In this document: positions 17,390-24,572 of the stretch, piece after piece
How the letters are laid out: the number at the start of each line of letters is the position of its first letter
Numbering within the stretch: the stretch's first letter is position 1
Assembly: GCA_027064005.1 (NCBI GenBank)
Contig: JAMOQM010000051.1
Span: 1 to 51,736, forward strand
Length of the DNA stretch: 51,736 nucleotides
Reading direction: 5' to 3'
DNA from: Candidatus Cloacimonadota bacterium
GTDB taxonomy: Bacteria; Cloacimonadota; Cloacimonadia; Cloacimonadales; JAMOQM01
Notes under the pieces: model-generated
Databases searched by the model: none
Told to the model about the DNA's origin: nothing
The model's input: only the letters and a program-made list of their open reading frames with translations
Position numbers and translations under genes: made by a program

Positions 17390-18169
17390 ATGAATTACAA
17401 TGATACTGATTTTATTAAAGATGTTTCCGAATTAACAAAAATTAAATTTGTCGGAACTGATAAAGATGCTCCGAAAAAACGTAAAAATAAAAGGAATCAA
17501 CATCCCAAAAAAGAAAAGAAAGAATCATTTGCTTCTGAATTAGAAGAAGACTTAAATAAAGAAACCGGCGAAAAAAATAATCTAAATATCGGAATTAAAG
17601 TTCTTGAAAAAAGAAATTCGGAACTATCGGCATTATCGGATATGATTAGGAATGAAAATTATGACGAAAATTTGATTCAAAGGAAAATCTTAAAAAGTGA
17701 TAGAGATTTATACGAAATAAGTTCCGATTCACCGTTATTACCTAATGAAAAAGATTTAGAAAAAGATGACTTGGAAAAATTACAGCAATTAGATAGATAT
17801 TACGCACGTTATGAAAAGCTTACAAATGAACAAAAAGAAACAATTATTAAAGAAGATTTTGACCTATTAAATAAACTATTCTCCGAAAAAAACACAATTT
17901 TAGCAAAAATACAAACCCTACAAAATACAATCAATTACGAAAAAATTGCCCACTCTGAAGAAAAAAAAATTAAAGCAAACATCATCCTTTCCGATATTCA
18001 TAATAGGATGAACGGAGTTATTCAAATCGAAGACGAAAATAACTCCAGATTATGTTCTTTAAAAAATGAAATGAAAGTTGCTCTGGGAAAAATCCATAAA
18101 GGTTCCCAAATGATTGCTAAGTACGGCAATAAACATATTTCATCTCATTTTATAGATAAAAAAACATAG
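17390..18169 (+). CDS. FlgN-like coiled-coil protein upstream of flagellins
   Basis: A 259-aa hydrophilic, highly charged protein without signal peptide. Residues 20-60 are very lysine- and glutamate-rich and probably disordered. The second half (about 120-250) is predicted helical: a block LNKLFSEKNTILAKIQTLQ, then IQIEDENNSRLCSLKNEMKVALGKI and a short tail. That pattern (two or three long helices, an acidic D-x-N/E-N stretch, then K..V...L..I..G) resembles FlgN/FliT-type export chaperones, which bind hook-associated proteins or flagellin in the cytoplasm. There are only 44 bp to the first flagellin and no terminator between, so co-transcription is likely. A ribosome binding site (TTAGGAG) precedes ATG 17390. 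The family call is tentative; the gene itself is secure. Confidence 0.55.
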   Translation: MNYNDTDFIKDVSELTKIKFVGTDKDAPKKRKNKRNQHPKKEKKESFASELEEDLNKETGEKNNLNIGIKVLEKRNSELSALSDMIRNENYDENLIQRKILKSDRDLYEISSDSPLLPNEKDLEKDDLEKLQQLDRYYARYEKLTNEQKETIIKEDFDLLNKLFSEKNTILAKIQTLQNTINYEKIAHSEEKKIKANIILSDIHNRMNGVIQIEDENNSRLCSLKNEMKVALGKIHKGSQMIAKYGNKHISSHFIDKKT

Positions 18170-18181
18170 ATTTTTTTAAAA

Positions 18182-18210
18182 GGCAAGGATGCCGAATTTT
18201 TCAAGGAGGA
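18182..18210 (+). promoter_or_regulatory. CsrA-like hairpin plus GGA in Shine-Dalgarno, flagellin 1 leader
   Basis: GGC-AAGGAT-GCC (18182-18193) forms a 3-bp stem with hexaloop AAGGAT and contains CAAGGATG, the core CsrA recognition sequence. A second GGA-containing element, CAAGGAGGA (18202-18210), is the Shine-Dalgarno. Two GGA sites, one of them covering the ribosome binding site, is the arrangement of CsrA-repressed flagellin mRNA in Bacillus. Binding is inferred. Confidence 0.65.
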
Positions 18211-18213
18211 AAA

Positions 18214-19188
18214 ATGTCATTGAATGTTCATAATAATATGAGCGCACAAATCGCTTCGTATTATCTTCAGAAAAACTACAACAGCATGGGAAAATCCATC
18301 GAACATTTATCTTCAGGATTAAGAATTAACAACGCCGGTGATGATCCTCAAGGAAAAGCCTTAAGCGAAATGTTAAAAAGTAGAGCAAATGTTTTAGATA
18401 AAGGCATAACAAATATCCAAATGGCAATTTCAGTTTCACAAACAGCAGAAGGTTCTTTAAGTATAATTGATGAAAAACTAATCCGAATGAAAGAACTCGC
18501 AGAACAATCAGCAACCGGAACTTATAACAATACTCAGCGATTAATGTTAAATTCAGAATTCAATGAAATGGCTGCTGAAATCGATAGAATCGCCAATAGC
18601 ACAAATTTATCCGGATTAAAATTATTGGATGGTAATATTTCAACTTCAACAAAATATACTGCAAATAACGGTTGGTACAAAGCTGATTCCGATTCTTATT
18701 CGACCGGAGATTCAAAAGATGTTTATGCCCATTTTACTAAAAACGAAAAATTAAAAGTACATTTCGGACAAACAAACAGCAGTGCCGAAGATTACTACTA
18801 TATTCATTTAAAAGATATGACAACAAATGGCTTGTTTCACGATTTTATTGATCCAACTGATTCAACCAAAAATACAATTTCAAAAGTCATGGCAATTTCT
18901 TCATCAGCTTCAGCTCAATTAGCTCTTGAACAAATTAATTCTGCCATGGTTTATAAGGAAGAAGAGCGTTCCCATTTGGGAGCAATTCAAAATCGTTTAG
19001 AAACTTCGTTAAATCATTTAGAAATAACTAAAGAACAAGTCGAAAGAACCGACTCTATATTATCGGATGTAGATGTGGCGACAGAAATGTCGAATTTCAC
19101 AAAATTCCAAGTTCTTACTCAAAGTGCAACGTCGATGTTGGCTCAGGCAAACGCCCTGCCACAGATGGTTTTAAAACTTTTAGCTTAA
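18214..19188 (+). CDS. Divergent flagellin, 324 aa
   Basis: Filament protein with conserved D0/D1 ends and a short variable centre. The N-terminus SLNVHNNMSAQIASYYLQKNYNSM and the C-terminus ATEMSNFTKFQVLTQSATSMLAQANALPQMVLKLL are flagellin signatures. It shares the same central feature as its two paralogues (KVHFGQTNSSAEDYYYIHLKDM). Several positions that are near-invariant in flagellins are changed: GDDPQGKALSEML replaces (A)DDAAGLAI.E.M, and ITNIQMAISVSQTAEGSL replaces RNAQDGIS.IQTAEGAL. This suggests a minor or positional filament subunit and not the bulk flagellin. It has a strong ribosome binding site CAAGGAGG. It is translated from a leader with a CsrA-like hairpin. Confidence 0.88.
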   Translation: MSLNVHNNMSAQIASYYLQKNYNSMGKSIEHLSSGLRINNAGDDPQGKALSEMLKSRANVLDKGITNIQMAISVSQTAEGSLSIIDEKLIRMKELAEQSATGTYNNTQRLMLNSEFNEMAAEIDRIANSTNLSGLKLLDGNISTSTKYTANNGWYKADSDSYSTGDSKDVYAHFTKNEKLKVHFGQTNSSAEDYYYIHLKDMTTNGLFHDFIDPTDSTKNTISKVMAISSSASAQLALEQINSAMVYKEEERSHLGAIQNRLETSLNHLEITKEQVERTDSILSDVDVATEMSNFTKFQVLTQSATSMLAQANALPQMVLKLLA

Positions 19189-19283
19189 GAATTATTTAGA
19201 CCTTTATACAAGAACATACACGTGCATAGCCAAAAATTAGGTTAGAAGGCTCTCGTATTATTCATAATTAATACAAAAAATAA

Positions 19284-19320
19284 ATGCAAGGATGCATAAA
19301 AAAAACAATTCAGGGAGGAT
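19284..19320 (+). promoter_or_regulatory. CsrA-like hairpin plus GGA in Shine-Dalgarno, flagellin 2 leader
   Basis: ATGC-AAGGAT-GCAT (19284-19297) has the same AAGGAT loop as the other two flagellin leaders, but the stem is ATGC/GCAT in place of GGC/GCC, so bases on both sides have changed together. The Shine-Dalgarno CAGGGAGGA (19311-19319) supplies the second GGA site before ATG 19324. Confidence 0.65.
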
Positions 19321-19323
19321 ATT

Positions 19324-20313
19324 ATGTCTTTAGTAATTAACCATAACCTTATGTCTATGAACACTGCGAGAAATTTAAACAATTCGTATAATAGTTTGGC
19401 AAAATCCGTACAAAGATTATCTACAGGTATGAGAATCAATTCTGCTGCCGATGATGCCGCCGGATTGGCTATTAGAGAAGGAATGAGATCTGATATTTCA
19501 GCACTGAATCAAGGTGTAAGAAATGCTCAAGATGGTATTTCGATGATTCAAACTGCAGAAGGAGCTCTCGGGGTAGTTGATGAAAAACTAATTCGTATGA
19601 AAGAGTTGGCAGAACAAGCTGCAACCGGTACTTATACAAACGCTCAAAGATTAATCATTCATTCGGAATTTTCTGCAATGGCTGCAGAAATAGACAGAAT
19701 CGCAACTTCCACAGATTTCAACGGTGTAAAATTATTGGACGGTAACGTTTCCGTAGCCGGAAATGGTGGTCAATGGACAGCCAATAATACATGGAGTGCA
19801 ACAGAAGGATTGTGGACAAATAGTAGCGGATGGAAAGAAGTTACCGGCAATGCAACCAATGGCAATATTACAGGTGGAGTGAAAATTCACTTTGGTGCCG
19901 GAAATAATCGTGCCGAAGATTATTACTTTGTTCGTTTAGGAGATATGAGAACGACTTCATTATTCGCAAGTAGCGGAACAACTGTCAGCTCAGCAACTAG
20001 TGCAGCCAATACAATTGCGGTATCAACACAACATGCAGCTCAAATAGCTCTTGAACAATTGAATACAGCAATGACAAGAAAAGAAAACATGCGAGCATCA
20101 CTTGGTGCTGTTCAAAATCGTCTTGAAAACACTATTTCGAACATTTCAATTCAGTCTGAGAATTTACAAGCTTCCGAGTCTCGTATTTCTGATGTTGATG
20201 TAGCAACAGAAATGACGAATTTCACAAGAAATCAAGTATTGACTCAATCAGCTGTAGCAATGCTTTCCCAAGCAAACTCATTACCTCAAATGGCATTGAG
20301 ATTACTCGGATAA
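19324..20313 (+). CDS. Flagellin, 329 aa
   Basis: Major-type flagellin. The N-terminal D0/D1 has SLVINHNLMSMNTARNLN, RLSTGMRINSAADDAAGLAI and RNAQDGISMIQTAEGALG; the C-terminal D1/D0 has TRKENMRASLGAVQNRLENTI, DVDVATEMTNFTRNQVLTQSA and SLPQMALRLLG. The central domain is short (about 100 aa, with NNRAEDYYFVRLGDM), so the filament should have little surface decoration, as in the small spirochaete FlaB-type flagellins. It is followed by a strong terminator at 20340. The protein is about 93% identical to flagellin 3. Secretion is expected through the flagellar type III apparatus with the FlgN-like gene product or another chaperone assisting. Confidence 0.93.
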   Translation: MSLVINHNLMSMNTARNLNNSYNSLAKSVQRLSTGMRINSAADDAAGLAIREGMRSDISALNQGVRNAQDGISMIQTAEGALGVVDEKLIRMKELAEQAATGTYTNAQRLIIHSEFSAMAAEIDRIATSTDFNGVKLLDGNVSVAGNGGQWTANNTWSATEGLWTNSSGWKEVTGNATNGNITGGVKIHFGAGNNRAEDYYFVRLGDMRTTSLFASSGTTVSSATSAANTIAVSTQHAAQIALEQLNTAMTRKENMRASLGAVQNRLENTISNISIQSENLQASESRISDVDVATEMTNFTRNQVLTQSAVAMLSQANSLPQMALRLLG

Positions 20314-20339
20314 ATTAGAAAAACAGCATTTAATTATAC

Positions 20340-20368
20340 AGGGGAATAAAAAATTCCCCTTTTTAATA
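20340..20368 (+). terminator. Rho-independent terminator after flagellin 2
   Basis: Stem 20340-20347 (AGGGGAAT) pairs with 20353-20360 (ATTCCCCT), 8 bp, with loop AAAAA and then TTTTAATA. It separates flagellin 2 from flagellin 3. Confidence 0.88.
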
Positions 20369-20413
20369 TAAACAATTTAACAATTATGAAAACGAATACT
20401 ACGAAAGTCAGTA

Positions 20414-20422
20414 TGTTATAAT
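20414..20422 (+). promoter_or_regulatory. Extended -10 promoter for flagellin 3
   Basis: TGTTATAAT is a perfect extended -10 element (TG-N-TATAAT), 54 bp after the terminator of flagellin 2. No good -35 is needed for this class. Transcription from about 20429 would give a leader of about 130 nt. No sigma-28-like element was found. Confidence 0.55.
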
Positions 20423-20504
20423 TTTATGACGTGTAGGTTAGTTCCTCATTTTTTTGGTTCGGTAAAATAGTCTGGTAAAACAATAGAAATGCTGAGATGA
20501 TAAA

Positions 20505-20558
20505 TTAAGGATTAGTCCTTAACTTGGCAAGGATGCCACTAACCGATCAAGGAGGAAT
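20505..20558 (+). promoter_or_regulatory. Two leader hairpins, one CsrA-like, flagellin 3
   Basis: The first hairpin is TTAAGGA-TTAG-TCCTTAA (20505-20522). The second, TGGC-AAGGAT-GCCA (20525-20538), is the shared AAGGAT-loop hairpin with a 4-bp stem containing CAAGGATG. The Shine-Dalgarno CAAGGAGGA (20548-20556) precedes ATG 20560. The first hairpin has no counterpart in the other flagellin leaders. Confidence 0.65.
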
Positions 20559-20559
20559 T

Positions 20560-21549
20560 ATGTCACTCGTAATAAACCACAATATGATGGCCATGAATTC
20601 AGCAAGAAACTTAAACAAGTCTTATAACAGTTTGTCTAGGTCAGTTCAACGCTTATCAACAGGAATGAGAATCAATTCGGCAGCAGATGATGCAGCAGGA
20701 TTGGCAATTCGTGAAGGTATGCGTTCGGATATCGCGTCATTGAATCAAGGTGTAAGAAATGCTCAAGACGGTATTTCATTGATTCAGACGGCAGAAGGTG
20801 CACTCGGTGTTGTTGATGAAAAACTCATTCGTATGAAAGAGTTGGCTGAACAAGCAGCAACCGGTACCTATACTAATGCTCAGAGATTAATTATCCATTC
20901 TGAATTTTCTGCAATGGCTGCAGAAATTGACAGAATCGCAACTTCAACGGATTTTAACGGTGTTAAGTTGTTAAACGGTAATGTTTCCGTAGCAGGTAGT
21001 GGAGGTAGTTGGACAACCAACAATACATGGAGTGCAACTGAAGGAATGTGGACAAATAGCAGCGGATGGAAAGAAGCTAACGGTACTGCAGCCAATGGAA
21101 ACATAAAAGGTGGAGTAAAAATTCACTTTGGAGCAGGAAATAACCGTGCAGAAGATTACTATTTCGTAAGAATTGGCGATATGAGAACAACATCATTATT
21201 TGCAGCAACCGGAACAGCTGTTAGTTCGGCAACTTCAGCGGCAAATACAATTGCAGTTTCAACTCAACATGCAGCTCAAATGGCTCTTGAACAATTGAAT
21301 ACGGCAATGACAAGAAAAGAGAACATGCGTGCTTCTCTCGGTGCTGTTCAAAATCGTCTTGAAAACACTATTTCAAACATTTCGATTCAGTCTGAAAATT
21401 TACAAGCTTCCGAGTCTCGTATTTCTGATGTTGATGTAGCAACAGAAATGACGAATTTCACAAGGAATCAAGTATTGACTCAGTCTGCTGTAGCAATGCT
21501 TTCACAAGCAAACTCGTTACCACAAATGGCACTTAGACTTATCGGATAG
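20560..21549 (+). CDS. Flagellin, 329 aa (paralogue of flagellin 2)
   Basis: Major-type flagellin with complete D0/D1 ends (SLVINHNMMAMNSARNLN; STGMRINSAADDAAGLAI; ATEMTNFTRNQVLTQSA). An in-frame TTG at 20524 extends the frame, but ATG 20560 is the start: it has a strong ribosome binding site, aligns with both paralogues, and the extra codons consist of the leader hairpin. It differs from flagellin 2 mainly in a few central residues. Synonymous sites are well diverged over the 5' two thirds, yet the last 200 bp are nearly identical, which points to gene conversion. It has its own extended -10 promoter, so it can be expressed separately from flagellins 1 and 2. Confidence 0.93.
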   Translation: MSLVINHNMMAMNSARNLNKSYNSLSRSVQRLSTGMRINSAADDAAGLAIREGMRSDIASLNQGVRNAQDGISLIQTAEGALGVVDEKLIRMKELAEQAATGTYTNAQRLIIHSEFSAMAAEIDRIATSTDFNGVKLLNGNVSVAGSGGSWTTNNTWSATEGMWTNSSGWKEANGTAANGNIKGGVKIHFGAGNNRAEDYYFVRIGDMRTTSLFAATGTAVSSATSAANTIAVSTQHAAQMALEQLNTAMTRKENMRASLGAVQNRLENTISNISIQSENLQASESRISDVDVATEMTNFTRNQVLTQSAVAMLSQANSLPQMALRLIG

Positions 21550-21588
21550 TTAGGTTCGGAAGAGATAGCACTATCACAGTAAAATTTC

Positions 21589-21610
21589 TCAAAAGGAGAA
21601 ACTCTTTTGA
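21589..21610 (+). other. Stem-loop in the 3' region of flagellin 3
   Basis: TCAAAAG (21589-21595) pairs with CTTTTGA (21604-21610) around loop GAGAAACT, 40 bp after the stop. It may stabilise the mRNA 3' end or terminate weakly; there is no T-run after it, so it is not called a terminator. Confidence 0.45.
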
Positions 21611-21640
21611 ACATTTTGGAAACACTCTGTAAAAAGTCTA

Positions 21641-21669
21641 TTGACAAAAAACTATTCGGCGAGTAAATT
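21641..21669 (+). promoter_or_regulatory. Sigma-70-type promoter for a candidate small RNA
   Basis: Perfect -35 TTGACA at 21641-21646, a 17-bp spacer and -10 TAAATT at 21664-21669 (4 of 6). No open frame with a ribosome binding site follows on this strand before the terminator at 21766. Confidence 0.5.
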
Positions 21670-21675
21670 AAGATA

Positions 21676-21797
21676 AAGAAAACGAAGTAAATGTGATCTT
21701 GGCAAATCTACTGTGGCAATGTCATAGGGAACTATGATGTTGAGAGTGCTAGGCTAACCGAACCAGATGGGTAGGTACAAATCTGCCCATCATTTTT
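21676..21797 (+). ncRNA. Candidate structured small RNA or orphan riboswitch-like element
   Basis: About 120 nt between a promoter and a terminator and without coding signs. A hairpin at 21717-21742 has an 11-bp stem (two G-U pairs) closed by the GNRA tetraloop GGAA. An outer helix can form between 21696-21702 (ATCTTGG, one bulged T) and 21763-21768 (CCAGAT), leaving single-stranded joins CAAATCTACTGTGG and AGAGTGCTAGGCTAACCGAA. The outer helix shares three bases with the 5' arm of the terminator. I could not match it to tmRNA, SRP RNA, RNase P, 6S or a known riboswitch class by eye. It could instead be the 3' UTR of flagellin 3. Confidence 0.4.
21766..21797 (+). terminator. Terminator of the candidate small RNA
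   Basis: GATGGGTAG (21766-21774) pairs with CTGCCCATC (21783-21791), 9 bp with one wobble, loop GTACAAAT, followed by ATTTTTAAA. The T-run is on the plus strand side only. Confidence 0.75.
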
Positions 21798-21826
21798 AAA
21801 TATGCACAAAAAATGTTCTAATGTTT

Positions 21827-22723
21827 TTATATTAGTTTTTTCTTAAATAAATGTATTTTATCGTAAACGACAAAACCATTTCGAGAAAAAGCTTTAATCA
21901 TAGGATTGTTGCAAAAATCTGTTTCAGCAATAATCCTTTTTTTATTTTTTAACTTTTCAATTGAATGTAGTATTAGTTCGTCGATAAATCTATTTCCTCT
22001 CATTTTAGGAATAATCCCGATATAACTTATTGAACCGGTGTCTTTATTTTCTATTTGAGAAATTATTAAGCCCACCAATTTATTTTTCCAAAAAGCCAAT
22101 TCCCATAAATTTGGAATAAAATTTTGAGATTTCAACTCTTTAAAATACTCTATTGAAGATTTTTTTGAGCCATATTTTTTATGATATTCAATATCTTCAT
22201 TATCCAAGGAATTTGAACTAATTTTTCGGAGGGTCCGGATAAAAGTTTCTTCTCCAACAAGATTAATGGATTTAAAATCAAAATTTTCAAAATCACTTTT
22301 TTGTCTTGTTTCTAAAATTAATTTCAATTTAGTTTGAGTTTTTTTGAAATTAGAAGCTTCTAAAATTTCCATAATATTTTCAAAGAAAGGAGTATTACTT
22401 TCAGAAAAATAAAATTCTATTTCACTAAATTTATTTTTGCTTAAAATATTATTAATAGCTTTCATTAAAAAAAACAACCCGTAAAGCTTTAAAAATTTCT
22501 TATCGATTGAAGCAAAATTATAAATTAAAGCGATTTTATCGTTTTCCGGTTCAACACAAAAAATCAATCCTAGAATCGGTTTATTTTCTAAATAAAATGT
22601 TAAGATTAAATCATTTTGGGTATAAGATTTATCAATCAAATAATTTATTTCACTTTTAGATATCACTTTCGCTAAAAAAAGATAATCTTTAATTTGACCT
22701 GTTTTAATCAGAGAATTTTCCAA
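21827..22723 (-). CDS. GNAT-type acetyltransferase, 298 aa
   Basis: Cytoplasmic protein with a GNAT-like C-terminal domain: AFWKNKLVGLIISQIENKDTGSISYIGIIPKMRGNRFIDELI contains the beta4/beta5 strands and the acetyl-CoA pyrophosphate loop (R/Q-x-x-G-x-G/A) in the altered form MRGNRF, followed by KAFSRNGFVVYDKIHLF (GNAT motif B). The N-terminal half (1-150) looks like a second, degenerate GNAT fold. The start is TTG 22723, with GAGGT 8 bases upstream. It stands alone between divergent and convergent neighbours. The substrate is unknown; protein N-acetylation or small-molecule acetylation are equally possible. Confidence 0.65.
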   Translation of the reverse strand: MENSLIKTGQIKDYLFLAKVISKSEINYLIDKSYTQNDLILTFYLENKPILGLIFCVEPENDKIALIYNFASIDKKFLKLYGLFFLMKAINNILSKNKFSEIEFYFSESNTPFFENIMEILEASNFKKTQTKLKLILETRQKSDFENFDFKSINLVGEETFIRTLRKISSNSLDNEDIEYHKKYGSKKSSIEYFKELKSQNFIPNLWELAFWKNKLVGLIISQIENKDTGSISYIGIIPKMRGNRFIDELILHSIEKLKNKKRIIAETDFCNNPMIKAFSRNGFVVYDKIHLFKKKLI

Positions 22724-22962
22724 AATATTACCTCATATTCAAAATTATTTGGTTTCCATATTTACACATTAAATCAAACTATTTTGTGATTTCATCTGTC
22801 AAATAAATTTTCTATAATCTTACAGATAATGACAACGAAGACAGTTCAAAAAGAAATAGTTTATTAAATATATTGACGAGGAATTGCCAAATTGAAAAAA
22901 TAAATTAGTCTTGACGTATTTATAATACCAAAGTCAATTCAAAAAAATATTTGGAGTTAATT

Positions 22963-23568
22963 ATGGTTCAGGAAATCTTTAAAGCTTTCAGCAACGCAGT
23001 AAAATTAATCACTGAATTTACCTCTGACAAAAACAATATTCAAAAGACATTAGATATATCATTTGAAATTGCCGAAGCATTTAAGCGTGGCAATAAAGTT
23101 TTAGTTTGTGGAAATGGTGGAAGCATGGCAGATGCTGATCATTTCGCTGAAGAATTTACCGGTCGTTTTAGATCAAATAGAGAAGCATTACCGGTTATTT
23201 CTTTATCAAATTCCTCCCATTTAAGTTGCGTCTCAAATGACTTTGGTTTCAAATATGTTTTCGCACGAGAAATTGAAGCTTTCGGAAAACCGGGCGACAT
23301 TTTAATCGGATTATCAACAAGCGGGAATTCTGAAAATATTGTTTTAGCACTTAGAAAAGCACAAAAAATGGGATTAAAAACGATAGGATTATTAGGGAAA
23401 AACGGTGGAGAAGCGAGACATTTTTCTGATATGGGATTTATTATCCAAGGAGAAACATCCGATAGAATCCAAGAGGTTCACATGACAATTCTTCATATAA
23501 TAATTGAAGGTGTTGAGAGAATTTTGTTCCCTGAACTTTATCCTGTAAAAAATCAAGAGGTTGAGTAA
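22963..23568 (+). CDS. gmhA: Sedoheptulose-7-phosphate isomerase
   Basis: A 201-aa SIS-domain enzyme converting sedoheptulose-7-phosphate to D-glycero-D-manno-heptose-7-phosphate, the first step of ADP-heptose synthesis for LPS. VLVCGNGGSMADADHFAEEFTGRF is the GmhA signature with the SIS sugar-phosphate loop, and LIGLSTSGNSENIVLAL and LLGKNGG follow; the catalytic-region VHMTILHIIIE is present. The frame is open from TTG 22951, but ATG 22963 is the start, with GGAG 6 bases before it. A TATAAT lies at 22921 without a clear -35. The stop overlaps the PilM-like start (TAATG). It supplies the heptose that the waaF-like genes would use. Confidence 0.92.
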   Translation: MVQEIFKAFSNAVKLITEFTSDKNNIQKTLDISFEIAEAFKRGNKVLVCGNGGSMADADHFAEEFTGRFRSNREALPVISLSNSSHLSCVSNDFGFKYVFAREIEAFGKPGDILIGLSTSGNSENIVLALRKAQKMGLKTIGLLGKNGGEARHFSDMGFIIQGETSDRIQEVHMTILHIIIEGVERILFPELYPVKNQEVE

Positions 23569-24572
23569 TGCAAAAAATAGCGGCAATTGATATAGGTTCC
23601 TATCAAATAAAAATACTTTTTGGTGAAAAAACGAAAGAAGGTGAATTTGTCGGACACGCATATTCTTTTGCATATCCGGCTTTTAGTGATTTAGACCCTC
23701 TTAAAGAAAAAATAATTTACGATTCTTTTTATGAGAAGAATCAGCATTTCATTATCGAAATATTAAAAATGATTAAAGATAAATATCTGAAAAATAGCAA
23801 AAATATTGCCTCCTTTAATTCCAAATTTGGAAAAATCTTTGTTGAAGTTATTGAGACTGAAAGTAAAAAGAAACTAAAATTAAAAGGCGATATTTATTCC
23901 GAAAAATTAATGAGTGAAAACTGTTATGCCGCTTCAAAAATAATCGGTTATAACAAAGTTACTAAAAAAGGTGAGATGTTAATTTATTCTTATCAAATAG
24001 ATCAATTTAGACAATTTCAATCAATTTTAGAAGACAGTGAAATAAAGATTGATGAGATAGATTTCGATTCCTTAAGTCTGGTTAATTTTTTAGAAAACTA
24101 TTTTACTATAAATGATAATGCTTTGGTTATTGATTGCAGTGCAAGTAAAACTACCTTTATTTATTATAGCCAAAAAAGATTAAAATACATCGATGTTCAA
24201 GATTTTAAAAGTGATGATATTTTTTATCGAATGAGTCTTAGAACAGGAGAAAAATTCCACAAGTTAAAACAATTTTTATTTAGTGATAACAATCCTTATG
24301 ATAAGATAGTTGAATTGGATACTCAAGATCTTTTATCTCCATATATCAGAAGAATTCAAGCCTATCTTAGAAAGTTAAACATAAAACAAGAATTTAAGAT
24401 ATATTTAACCGGCGGATCAATTTTAATCCCGGATTTTGTAACTCATTTACAATCTGTCCTTGAAAAAGATGTTGATATCTTATATCCCGGCAGAGTTTTA
24501 CCTTATGTTACATTTCACCAACCTGAGCAATTATTTGCCAATGTATCAGGATTATTAATGAGGAAATTATGA
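23568..24572 (+). CDS. PilM-like actin-fold ATPase (type IV pilus / type II secretion)
   Basis: A 334-aa protein with the actin/HSP70-like ATPase fold. The N-terminal IAAIDIGSYQIKILFG is the phosphate-1 motif of PilM/FtsA proteins, LVIDCSASKTTFIYY the phosphate-2 region (with D-C-S-A in place of D-I-G-a) and IYLTGGSILIPDF the adenosine motif (TGG). PilM sits on the cytoplasmic side of the inner membrane and recruits PilN for pilus biogenesis. Here the next genes are not PilN/PilO but a GspC/PilP-like and a secretin-like gene. The ends overlap by 1 bp (TAATG) with gmhA and 4 bp (ATGA) with the next gene. Confidence 0.7.
   Translation: MQKIAAIDIGSYQIKILFGEKTKEGEFVGHAYSFAYPAFSDLDPLKEKIIYDSFYEKNQHFIIEILKMIKDKYLKNSKNIASFNSKFGKIFVEVIETESKKKLKLKGDIYSEKLMSENCYAASKIIGYNKVTKKGEMLIYSYQIDQFRQFQSILEDSEIKIDEIDFDSLSLVNFLENYFTINDNALVIDCSASKTTFIYYSQKRLKYIDVQDFKSDDIFYRMSLRTGEKFHKLKQFLFSDNNPYDKIVELDTQDLLSPYIRRIQAYLRKLNIKQEFKIYLTGGSILIPDFVTHLQSVLEKDVDILYPGRVLPYVTFHQPEQLFANVSGLLMRKL

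Noticed and set aside
18326-18514. Reverse-strand open frame inside flagellin 1
   Set aside because: Leucine/phenylalanine-rich shadow of the flagellin coding strand, with no ribosome binding site.
20524-20559. N-terminal extension of flagellin 3 from TTG (MARMPLTDQGGI)
   Set aside because: These codons are the leader hairpin and the ribosome binding site; ATG 20560 aligns with the paralogues.
21676-21797. Cyclic di-GMP (GEMM), TPP or cobalamin riboswitch
   Set aside because: GGCAAA, GAACC and AGGGAA fragments recall these classes, but their conserved cores (for example GACGCAAAG for GEMM) are missing.
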